Below are positions 30,996 through 41,500 of a stretch of DNA of 64,000 nt, piece after piece. The position numbers and the translations under genes were made by a program. This DNA comes from Perca fluviatilis (Eukaryota > Chordata > Actinopteri > Perciformes > Percidae). The stretch lies in NCBI RefSeq assembly GCF_010015445.1, contig NC_053127.1:23476745-23540744 (forward strand), in the 5' to 3' direction. Below the pieces are notes generated by a model. That model had not been told where the DNA came from. It worked only from the letters and a program-made list of their open reading frames with translations, and ran no database searches. Within the stretch, counting starts at the first letter, position 1. Each line of letters starts with the position of its first letter.

Positions 30996-32225
30996 TTACT
31001 AATGTTAACTAGCATTTTAGTTAGTAATAATTAGCCTGTGCCCATGTTATCTCCTTACATATACCTATGCTCTCCGTCTCTGCAAGATTGGGAATGATTG
31101 AGATTTCTCTTGGCACAGCTACCAGAAGACTTACAACTTTCAGACAGGTTGCTCACGTCACATCAGTTTGAGGCTGCGCAGCAACACTCAGCCGTCACCG
31201 GAGAAGTGCATCTAATTGACTTCACTGCGTCGCTTTGTCCATTATTTTACGGTCTATGGTAGTCACTCAATTTGGCCTTGTGGAGCAGTTTAAAACCCAC
31301 CGACCCAACAATATACACAAATGGGCCCCTCTGTCTGCATTTCTAGGGGCAGCAATAGGTAGGCTACATGCAGTGTAGCATTGATTTAAAAAGGTGTCAT
31401 TTTGACCACATTAGATGATCTGATCTACACAAATGTTTATGTTCCTTGCTCTAAAGGACAGTTATGTTTTTGAATACATTTTAGAAACATATGTGTGTGG
31501 CATTTAAGACATGGGCCTACTGCACAAGAGTCTGAAACGTGCAACCAAATGACAGGATCTGGATATGTGTCATACATTCCAATGACTAAAACAACAGTGC
31601 TGAGTCAACTATTGTCGCCTTAAATAGGAGTTCTTCCTGAATGATTTAGCGTTTTATCACATGTTTAATCCCATCGCATAAAATGACAAGTTTTGAAACG
31701 GCCAAAATACAATTTTGGTGATAAACAGGCTATGTTTTGAGAGTTGATGGTAGGCTACTACAGCTTTGTGTATAGGCCTACGTCATCAGAACAGATCGCA
31801 GTCTCTTCATCTTACACCAACATCTGTATGAGCCGACTTTTAGGCTACACCACCGAGACAGTGCTCTATTATTTTAGGTCTCCGGAAATCAAGATTGACT
31901 GTAGAAGGATGAAAATGCTGTCAGCTACAGATATGTTTGGTCCCTTTTTTCGTCTCCACCCATATCGTTAGCCTGGGTTCCTACAGCGCCGCATTCCACA
32001 AATAAACTACATCTCAGTTTAAAAAACTACGCCACAAATGTCACCTGGCGAAAGTGACAACATTTACATCACACCCACGTCCGGTATCCAGCTAGGTATA
32101 CGCGCCTCGGTGCCGTGAAATCGAGGAATCCGCAGCTGAACAACTTTCCACCGGCAAAGCTGCGACAGTTTAGCCAGAGGAGTGAAATAACGTTATACGT
32201 CTTTAGGCCTCAAAATATACTTACT

Positions 32226-32400
32226 TTCAGCTCAATCACGCCGCGACTCAGCACAGCTATTCCACACGCAGGATAAAACGATATATTCAGGCTAAAAATG
32301 TTATCGTATCCAAGCCTGTGCTTAGAGTTAATTTGTATTCCCCGTAGGTGATGCACGCTTTAGTCCCTCCCATAGGGTGCCCATGCATTGACAAAGTGTG
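32226..32400 (-). promoter_or_regulatory. Candidate noncoding first exon / promoter of pld2
   Basis: pld2 coding exon 1 begins with a good splice acceptor at 25293, so an upstream noncoding exon exists. Around 32040-32270 the CpG density rises sharply, and on the minus strand a GTAAGT donor follows GAGCTGAAA (intron from 32224). That combination would suit a first exon and promoter for pld2 about 7 kb upstream. The link is inference only; a CpG-rich transposon relic would look similar. Confidence 0.22.
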
Positions 32401-33044
32401 GAAGATAAGAGAAAAGGAATCTTAAAATGTGGCAGCTTGTTCACAAGATGCAGCATGCTTATCGCGTTATTTTATGTTTACTTTTTTTTTTTTTAACAAA
32501 GTCGCAATATGTTGTGAAACCAAAAAGGCTTTTTTTTGTTTTTAGTCCTATTTGTGCAGCTGTATCAGCAAACATGCATGAAGAATACTGTTCACATTGT
32601 GAGGTCTGAGCTGCTAACGAAATATAGCTAGACTATAGGGCAACAAGACCCGTCTGGACGCCAGATTGAGAAACAAACAGGGAGAAGATGCGGAGGAGGG
32701 GGCTGCAATGATGTTAACGTGGTATCAGTCTATCAGAGACAATTTAGAACCTGAGAGACTTCAGTCACGGAACATATCACGGGATTTCCGGTTAGCATTT
32801 TCAAAATAAAAACCTTGCTAGCGAAAAAACTCTAAACTCACCTCTGACCGTCATTGAATAAAAAAACGATATGTGTTGGATTTTTTTTTAAAGATATCAT
32901 AATTTAGTGTCAACTAGTGCTTAAAAGAAGGGTAGCCTATTTTTGATATTACATTTTTATTTATGGATTGGTTATGCGCCAGGTGAGCAATTCTCATCAA
33001 TGAATTCTGCGCCAATTAGGGATCCGGCATCCAGTAGGCCTATA

Positions 33045-33564
33045 TTAAAGGGGAACTATGCAGTTTTTTTTAGCTTAATTTATCTTAACTGAACAGCTTC
33101 GGTGTCATTGGAATGGTTATATGACTTTATTGGGGTTGAATGGTGGTCGTCTTGCTTTCCCCTATGCCTGTGAGCTAATAAACACGTGTTTTACCCTTGT
33201 ACCCTTGCAACTTTCGGCCAGCAAGCGTGATATCAGGTCTTGCGATGTAACGAATTGCTTCACAGCACTGCACACATACAGGAACCGGCTAGCTATAAGA
33301 ACAAGGTAGCGATGGAGTTTTTCACACTATCATCATGGCTGAGCCAGCAAAAAAGAAGCAGATAGCTAGGAAAGCATTGTCGGAGGAACAGAGAAAGAGG
33401 AAACGGCAGAATGACCGAGCGAGGAATCAAACAAGTAAACATCAGAGCTGCCAAATATCTATTCCGAAGCTGTAGGGGGAGCTCTATAGAGAAACCAAGA
33501 AAGACAACCTGTGAGCAAAAAGCGAGAAAACGGCGAAGAAATTGCTAAAACTGCATCCCTTTAA
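33045..33564. mobile_element. TTAA-bounded MITE with a small basic ORF
   Basis: Ends TTAAAGGGGAACTATGCAG (33045) and, reverse-complemented, TTAAAGGGATGCAGTTTTAG (33564) are imperfect inverted repeats, both starting TTAA. The 520-bp element contains an open frame at 33335-33475 (46 codons) starting MAEPAKKKQIARKALS. A PIF/Harbinger-type MITE starts only 12 bases to the right. Confidence 0.65.
33335..33475 (+). pseudogene. Small lysine/arginine-rich ORF inside a MITE
   Basis: Forty-six codons from ATG to TAG, starting MAEPAKKKQIARKALS and continuing EEQRKRKRQNDRARN. The sequence is strongly basic and looks like the N-terminal fragment of a nuclear or DNA-binding protein. The bases between 33476 and the element end stay purine-rich but hold no long frame. 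I infer a truncated remnant of a transposon-encoded protein rather than a host gene. No function is assigned. Confidence 0.3.
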
Positions 33565-33575
33565 GGTTAGGCTTA

Positions 33576-34245
33576 TGGTGCGTTCTTTTTGTCCATCGAA
33601 GTCGATCTACGAGTCGTTTTCCGGAGTTACGAACCGGAAGTTGCAAAAAGAACGCCACCGAGGTCGTATATACGACTCGTCAAGTCGTCTGAAATCAGAG
33701 GACCCCGAGTTCAAAGTTTCAAAGATGGCTACGTCGTGCATCACACGTAGTAAACATTGTGGTTTTCTACAATTTTAAGCACTTTTGTCGTTGTTGTAAC
33801 CAAATGAAGAAGTCGTACACATAGCGCTGTATACTGCTACCTATAGGCATGTCGCTACAGTCTTATTATGAGTTAAATACTGCCTAATTAGTTATTTTGT
33901 AGCTTGTGCAGCTGAAATTGGCTATAGACGCTCGGTTGCTATATGACAACAATGTCTTTTAAGCCGAGTCTTGAGCAGAAAGCAGAGCAGTAGCCTAACG
34001 TTAACGTTAATCAAAACGTAATTTTCATGTATCTAACTGTGAAATATATGTGTGTAATATGTCAATAACGGGGTGAATAGAATCCTAAATGTTACTAAAA
34101 ATGTTACAAAAATCCATCTTTTCTCCGACTCGTAGTATTGTGTGACAAAAAGAACACAACAACCCGCTGTTATTCGTTTTTCGACATGGATGTGATGTCA
34201 CACTCGAGCTACTAGTCGCGATTACAAGACAAAAAGAACGCACCA
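33576..34245. mobile_element. PIF/Harbinger-type element with TTA target duplication
   Basis: Ends TGGTGCGTTCTTTTTGTC (33576) and its inverse GACAAAAAGAACGCACCA (to 34245) are perfect 18-bp inverted repeats. The flanking triplets are TTA (33573-33575) and TTA (34246-34248). A 3-bp TWA duplication is diagnostic of PIF/Harbinger transposons. The 670-bp interior has no transposase, so it is a non-autonomous copy. The intact ends and exact duplication suggest fairly recent insertion. Confidence 0.82.
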
Positions 34246-34658
34246 TTATCATGAGAATCCTGGCCAAAAGGGTTCCGTCGTTGCCCAGCATGGCGCGACA
34301 TGTAGGCTACTTTAACATAATTATACTTATTCAATGGCTCCCAATTTTTGTTGTAAGTTAAACAATCGAATGAAGAGAACGGACATGATGAACTTGAAAA
34401 ATTAGAAATTTAAGTTATTAAACACAATGGATAGGATCCCCCCAAAGCAGCCATATTTAACACATACTGCTGTGACTGCTTCTAATAATTTTCTCTTTTC
34501 TGAGATGCATATGGCCCAATCTGATGTATGAAACAACGACTTTGCCATTAAATTCAAGATTGAAATGCATTTTCCTAATTTTATGTGTCAGGGGTTTTCA
34601 CACAATACATTTTCACTTAATAATTGATTAAGCAAGTCACGATGCACAAAACAAAATA

Positions 34659-34664
34659 TTTATT
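34659..34664 (-). other. Candidate chrne polyadenylation signal
   Basis: AATAAA on the minus strand about 860 bases past the chrne stop codon. If used, the transcript's 3'UTR would contain a 194-codon open frame at 34660-35244, which I regard as fortuitous. Confidence 0.35.
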
Positions 34665-35244
34665 TTAAAAAACATGGCACAATGAATCTAGACAATGTCC
34701 CTTCGAACCATCTACCTTTAACAAGAATTTCTAATAAGTCATAGTAAGAATAATAAGGCTTTTTATTCAGAGTTACAGCACAGGTTCTCCACAGTAGACA
34801 TAGCAAATGCGGGGAAACTTTTCCAGACTTTATCAGATATGTTTTGCAGTGTGATACATGGACAATTCTTATGAGCCCATGAACGATTGACAACTTTAGC
34901 ACATTACGTGTAAATAAAATCAGTTTATCAGTTAAGGAACCTTCTATATTGCTATGTATGAATCCAGGTCTACACAGTGCATGTGGCTCCATGTAGTACA
35001 TAATGCCGTTGTAGTTTTGATTTGAAAGGTTCTTCGCTGCAACAGAAATAACTTCCTCGGCATGGTGGTGAATCACCTTCAGATACTTTCCTTCAAATAC
35101 ACTTTGACCTGAAGTCTGGACCTGCTTAAACTTACACTGTTGTCTTTTATACCACAAAACAAATACCAATTGTACTTGATGATGATGATTTAAAACATCA
35201 CTTTTTTTTAAACTAGACCTGATCCAACCATTTAATGTATACAT
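34660..35244 (-). other. Unexplained 194-codon open frame in the probable chrne 3'UTR
   Basis: A minus-strand frame from ATG (MYTLNGWIRSSLKKSD) to stop, just downstream of chrne. It has no domain I recognise, no signal peptide and no repeat structure. Its composition (many Leu, Ile, Lys, Tyr and His) is what AT-rich noncoding DNA gives. A frame of this length is roughly expected once by chance in 64 kb when six frames are scanned. I list it because it is the longest uninterrupted frame outside recognised exons and low-complexity DNA, not because I believe it is a gene. Confidence 0.12.
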
Positions 35245-35519
35245 CCAAATAACTTACACTAAGATGAAGAACTTAGAACGAAGTTGTAAGTTTGAATGAA
35301 AACCCTCAGCTGCCCAACTAGTGTTCACAAAGATAAGGCTGAGCTGTGAACATGAACCCAGACAGATTTGTTGTTAAATCTCTGTTATAAAAGCCCTGCT
35401 AACTCAACCTTGAATCTGAGCCTGGGACTCAATGAGCAAGATTGCTCAGCCTTATAGACAGCATGAGGCACAGTGACCCTTGCTAAGGTTTCTTTAGAGC
35501 AAAAGGTTTTGTTTGTTTT

Positions 35520-38500
35520 TTAAATTGGGACATATTTTTTGCTCTGCCCAGGAAATGGAAAGTCAGGCGCCCGGTTGAAGTGTCCTGTTAAGAAGATCCA
35601 CACTGTGCCAATGATAAAGAGGAGCATGGCAGCCCAGAAACACACCTTGTCGATCATCTTCCCAATCAGTACCCAGCTTTCAATTTCCTGTATTTGGAAA
35701 TAAAGAATATAGATTAAAGAACTAAGATAACAGTAGTCGAAAAAATATATCAATAAACATATAGAAAAAAGAATTGCAATCACTTACACGTTGGCTAGGC
35801 AGATAAAGCTTAAAGTAACACTCACAGATCCAATGTTATTTTGTTGTTTCGTACTCTCAGCAATAAAGTTGCAGGCATCCACACATTGCTTGATCTCGGG
35901 CGCAGCTTGAGCCAAACTCTTATACAGGTTGGCTGTGCTGCTGACATCCATATTATCCACTAGGGGGAAGGAGACACTGACAGTCAGAAAACAGTATGCC
36001 AGAGCATTACCTGAGGCAGACACAGGCATCTTTGATGGTGATGAGGCAATAATAAAGGTGTTAAATAACATACAATACCCGTGTAATGCACAAATATGTG
36101 GCTAAAATAAGGAATATGAATAAATGTTCCAAATGATTCAAACTACACAGAAAACTACTTTGTAACATGATATTTACACAAAAAACGATGTGTTCAGAAA
36201 TCAGACTGGGACGTAATGGCTGGTCAGATTTTAGAGCTGCGTCATAGTTTTAAAAGTAGACGTCTTACCAATCGATCGCGTGAGACCATGCCTCTCTCTT
36301 TGTTTGTCAAACATCATTTCACTGCGAGGTTGTTTCAGTACATATTCCTCTGCTCTCTGCATGAGGCCAAAGGAGCTGCGCCGTCGTTCCCTCACTCCGT
36401 TTACCTCCGTTGTCACCTCACTGTCATCCACCAGTGGGGACATGCCAAGGAAGCGGGGTACCATTTCCAGGAACAACTGCATGAGGCAGAGAAGATAACA
36501 GTTCACACACAATTGAAACACTTGAATAGACATTTTACTCAACTGCATAGGATATACTTACATGTTTGATGGTATGGGACATGGTATGAGTGTTGGGGCT
36601 GCGCAGGGAGAAGTTTAGCACCACAATTTGATTAGTGGCAATGAGAGTAGTGACAGACATAACAAAGATCAGGTACCTGAGGAAGACAAAGAGAATATCT
36701 GTGTTGGAGAGGAGACTCAAACTATGGATTGAAGAAAACAAATCCCAGCAGAGGTCAGCAGAGAACACACACTGACTCACTTGCCAATGAGAGGGACAGA
36801 AAGAGATGTCTCAGGGATCTTCTGAGCAATAAGAAAAAGGAAGACAGTCTGAGCCAGCAAGACAGAGATGGACACAGTCAACTTTTGTCCCCCGGCTGTG
36901 AAGGAGACAATAGAGACATATGAGACAGGAGGACCACACCAAATCAAAAAAAATATATACCAGCTTTGGGACCCAATACTTTCAGTACATTCTCTGTGTT
37001 CAGGCACTTTATTTGCAGCAAATAATGCTACGTATCATTATTTCAAAAAGGCTTTTAATATACTACAGTACAGTAGTTACACCATCTGGATTTAGTTGAT
37101 AAGTATAAGACAATACACTGAAAACAAATCTGCAAAGGCACACCAGTGTTTTCTTAAGACTTTTTCTGACAGAATATTCTTACCTACTATACTTACTTCA
37201 TTGTATTGCTTATTACAAAGCATGTGAAGAGCTATTTCTAAATTATGGTCTTTTTTATTATGGCCAGTATATAAGAGTAACTAGAATTAATTATTATTTT
37301 GTTTTATGTCCAAGGTACTGTCATGGTTGTAGGCGACACAGGGAATAGACATTACAGGTACAACACTTTACTGACCTTGTGCAGGTAGGAAGTAGGCCAG
37401 CACAACTAGCGAGGAGATCAAGGAGCAGGGCAGGATGATGTTGATGATGTAGAAGAGGGGTTTCCTTTGGATGATCAGATTGAATGTGATCTCCTGATAC
37501 TCTAGGTCATCTGGGGAATACCGTGTGTTGATCCTCTTCCTGGCTGGACGATGGACGATGGCCCACTCGCCATTCTCTGAGGGGTGAAAACATATTAAGC
37601 TGGAGATCAATTGTGTGCTTTAAATTTATTTGTATTGAATGTGGATGCGCTGTACCTGTGAAAGCCTCAGGGTCAATGTCCACCCACTCAATAGTCTCGC
37701 CTTTTTCTCCAACAGCCAAGATGAGGTCCATTTCATTGGCACTGTACGTCTGGGACCTAGGGGTCAAGGCAGTTAGGATAGAATAGAACAGTAGATTGTT
37801 GTTACCCAGAGTAACTTTTATGAGCATGCACGTAGCCTTTTATTTGGTTTTCACAATTGATTTAACCTATCCAGGCTCCACCTTGGCACCCTGAGACAGC
37901 CCGTTAGAGGGTGAAGTACGCTCGAAATAAAACTAATAAATCATATATATATATATATATATATGTGTATGTATACACATTTTTGGAAAAATACAATTGT
38001 ACCACACCTGAATGCTAGCGTGCAGTTCTGATAATCAAATGGGAAGTAGGTGATCTCAATGGCACAAGTGCTGCGATAGATAGCAGGAGGCAACCAGTAC
38101 ATCCAACCATTGCTGCTGATCAACACATTTGCGTAGTAAGCCACATCGAACTTGCCATCAATGCTGCAGAAATTGAAGATAAAGAACAGAAACAGTTGAC
38201 AACAGACTTGATTTATGATGGCACTGCGGGCAGGGAAAATGCAGGATTTCACTCCTCTTTGTTACTGCCTTACTTGTTCTCAAGGACAATGTCAGGAAGC
38301 CAAACAATATTGTATGGGACACGAATAATATCAATGCCGTAATAGTTAGACGCGTTCCAGGAGAGGCGATAATCGGTCCATTGCTGTAGATGACATTTGA
38401 GAGAAAGGTCACCAGCATGATTGAAAACTAGCCACAACTGAGCGCTGAATAAATGGGAAGGACTGAGGCTTGCCAGGATTTGTACAAACAACAAAAACAC

Positions 38501-41500
38501 AAGTATGAAGAAAGAGGAAACTCACAATCTCAATCCACACATTAGTCGTAAGAGTCTCCTCCTTTTCATTCTGTGGTAGAAGTGAAGAAGCAGAATGACT
38601 ATTTGAGCTTTAAGTGTTACTACACCAGTGACCTAACAGCCATTATTGTGCTCTGTGGGAATGATGGTGAACAGCTTTTCTTAGAGTTGTGTACATCTTA
38701 CCAGGGAGATAAGGTTAGTGAGGGTGAGCTTGATCTGAACTTCCAGCTTGTCTTCAGGATGAACCACCGGGCGAATATTCTTGTTGTAGCCTTTGAACAA
38801 GTCACCGATCAGCTTGGACTCCTCATTACACTGCACTGCATGAAAAAAATAGATGAGAAATGGAGTGAGTTCATGTGCATATGTGTCGGAATTACTGTGT
38901 TTGATTAATATTTCATGACATAGAGAGAAACATCTGAAATAGTGGTCAGTCTGCAAGATAAACTAAGTTTAAGGGTCAGTTAATTTAAATCCACCTCAGT
39001 ACTCAAATATTAAAATTAACACACTGTGATCATACATTGTCATTACCTTCCAATTCTGCCCATAGCTTTTTCAATAGTTTCTTTTGACATAATTATAGAA
39101 AATGATATTGACAATGAGTATAAAACATTGTGTAGATGCAAAATATGCTTAGAAGCACATGTACTGCAGGTTTAAACATGTAAAATAGCATGTGTCTCTC
39201 CTCAGAGAAGATATAACAACGCATAATAGGCACAAACAGAGTTTTAAGATGACTTGATTAACTGAAAACCAACCGTTACCTCATTTTACACACTTTTCTA
39301 ATAAATACCCAGTGGTACACCATTAACAACTGCCAGGGACGTGCACAGGTACAGGCACAGGTTTGCCCTTATTGGCTGAGTTACCTCTCTGGATAAAAAA
39401 CCTAAATAAACTTTCTCTTTATTTATTTTTCATTTACTTTTTTTTGCTGTTGTGGCAGTCCATCATTAGTAATGTTGAGTACGTTTAAAAAGTTGTTATC
39501 ATTTTAAATATGTTTTAGTCTGCAGGCTGTTCAGCTGAAATTATTAAAGTAATTAAAAGTGTTAAACCCCTTAAAGGTGCACTATGCGTTCCTGCATGGT
39601 TTCAGCGCGATTTCATTTTTATCTCAAATCGTAGGCATCTGTCCTTGATCCGCTAGCTGCCTGCCCCCTGAATACACTGTGAAAAAGCCCGGTCTCTGGA
39701 GACATCACAGGGGGCTTGAACGTCAAACAAACACTAGGGGGACAGGATAGGCACCAAAATAAAACAAACACGTTCCAGCCAATCACCGACAAGATGGTTG
39801 GGGGAGGGTGGGGGTTAGTTACAGTTAGTCAGTTAGTCATGACAGTTACGGAAACATGGGGGGAGAGGCGAGCTTGCTCTGTTTTCTTTGAAATTTACTT
39901 GGAACGTCAACATAAGTAACGTCATGCAGGAACGCATAGTGCACCTTTTACATATACAGAATAACATCAGGAAGAGAGATGATTAATATTAAAGAGACTG
40001 TCCTTCCCCGAGAAACTTTCCCAGAGGTCTTTTGTGCAATTACGACCTGGCCATGCCCTCTAGTGGCCGTAGTAGTTATGACGGGAGTAAACCAGGAAGT
40101 AAGGTGGCGAACTGGCTGCACTAGTGTTCAGTTGTCTTAGTGCGTTTTTAGCAGCATAAAATACAGTATACTGTATACGTTACGTAATTCTGATTCTAAT
40201 CATTCTATTCAAGATGAGGCCCTACCGCAAGGCTCCAAACCAGAGAGTGAGGAAGAGCATGCGGTGCATTACGCAACAAATCAGAAAGCTAGGCTACATA
40301 ATGACAGCTACATCTCTAATACATTAGAGAGTTACTATAAAAGAGCCATGACAGTAAAAGTGTGATAAGGAGAAAGATAGATGCGGTGCACAATAGTATT
40401 ATTAACTTATTCAGAATTATATTATAATGTTTCATTTGGAGACAGCTCCATCTTCAAAGTTCCTGCTGAGCTTGCACATACCTTTGTAGTGTGATAAGGA
40501 GGATCTTGCACACAGCAATAACAAGGTTTTTCATTTTTTATTTAAGACATTCTCTTAATTCTTAATTGTATTTACTAGATGGTGAGCCAAATGAGTGAGA
40601 GTATGAAGAAAAACAGACACAATCAGGAATCGAGGATAAAGTGACAATATCATTTTCATTGATATGAGGGTGGGGGGGTTAGAGCAATAGCAGGTTTATA
40701 CTTGTATTTTGGGTTTCTACTAGAACATGTTTACATGATTTAATGTTCAAAAAACACATTATTTTTCTTACACTGTCTGTCTGATTATACATGTATTCAA
40801 CCTCTGTCTAAAATGCTCCATTTTAGAGCCTGTCTCTTTAAGCCCCCCTCTGCTCTGATTGGTCAGTGTTTCCGGGTCTTCCGCATCTGCACTTTCGTCA
40901 TTGCAGACCGGGACCCGTCTATGATGGCACTGTAGCGGCACAATATTTTGCTGTGTGGGAGCGCATGTGTTGAGACCAACCTCAGGACAAAGAGATGTAT
41001 GAAGAGTCTAGAGACTAGAAGCCATGCTCCAGTCGCACTTAATGGCAATGGTATCACTCTGTACTCCTCAGCTACACTATGTTTCAGTATAAACTTCAAG
41101 AGAGACTAAAAAAAGAGTAAAGCAGAGGTTATTTCCAACACATTGCCTCTTCCCTCCCAGCTGTCACTATCCATCGCTCCGATTACACAGCTGCTGGGAA
41201 ACTCTAAACTAGGATTTTAAGTCACACTCAGGCCATCTACAATAATCATAAATACCACCATTAGGCAAAGAAGGTGACAGTAACACATACTGCAAAGCAG
41301 TAAAGATGTCATCCACCGTGATCGATTCATATCCGGGTCTGCCTGGTCCATTCAGGCACAAAGATGTCACATAGTTTTGAGCTGTAATCTTAAAGCTTTA
41401 GTGCGCAACGTTTTGATATTAATGAACGTCTGTTACATTCAAGCCATTGCCAAATGAGTTTGTTGTTGCTACAAAGCTAATTAAGATTTTCAGCTCCACA

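Larger units (their letters stand above)
25294..35519. other. Repeat-dense spacer between pld2 and chrne
   Basis: No protein-coding gene is recognised in these 10 kb. The stretch holds a TG microsatellite, a SINE, a LINE tail, several inverted-repeat DNA transposons (each listed separately), and long AT-rich stretches. 28170-28230 (CTTTATTGCC words) also resembles a fish retroelement tail. The right end includes the probable chrne 3'UTR. Confidence 0.55.

Noticed and set aside
36216..36569. Plus-strand frames of 72 to 117 codons
   Set aside because: Antisense shadows of chrne exon 10, which has the real splice sites and family match on the minus strand.
39716..39919. A 67-codon frame in chrne intron 1
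   Set aside because: Lies entirely inside the 375-bp MITE with perfect inverted ends.
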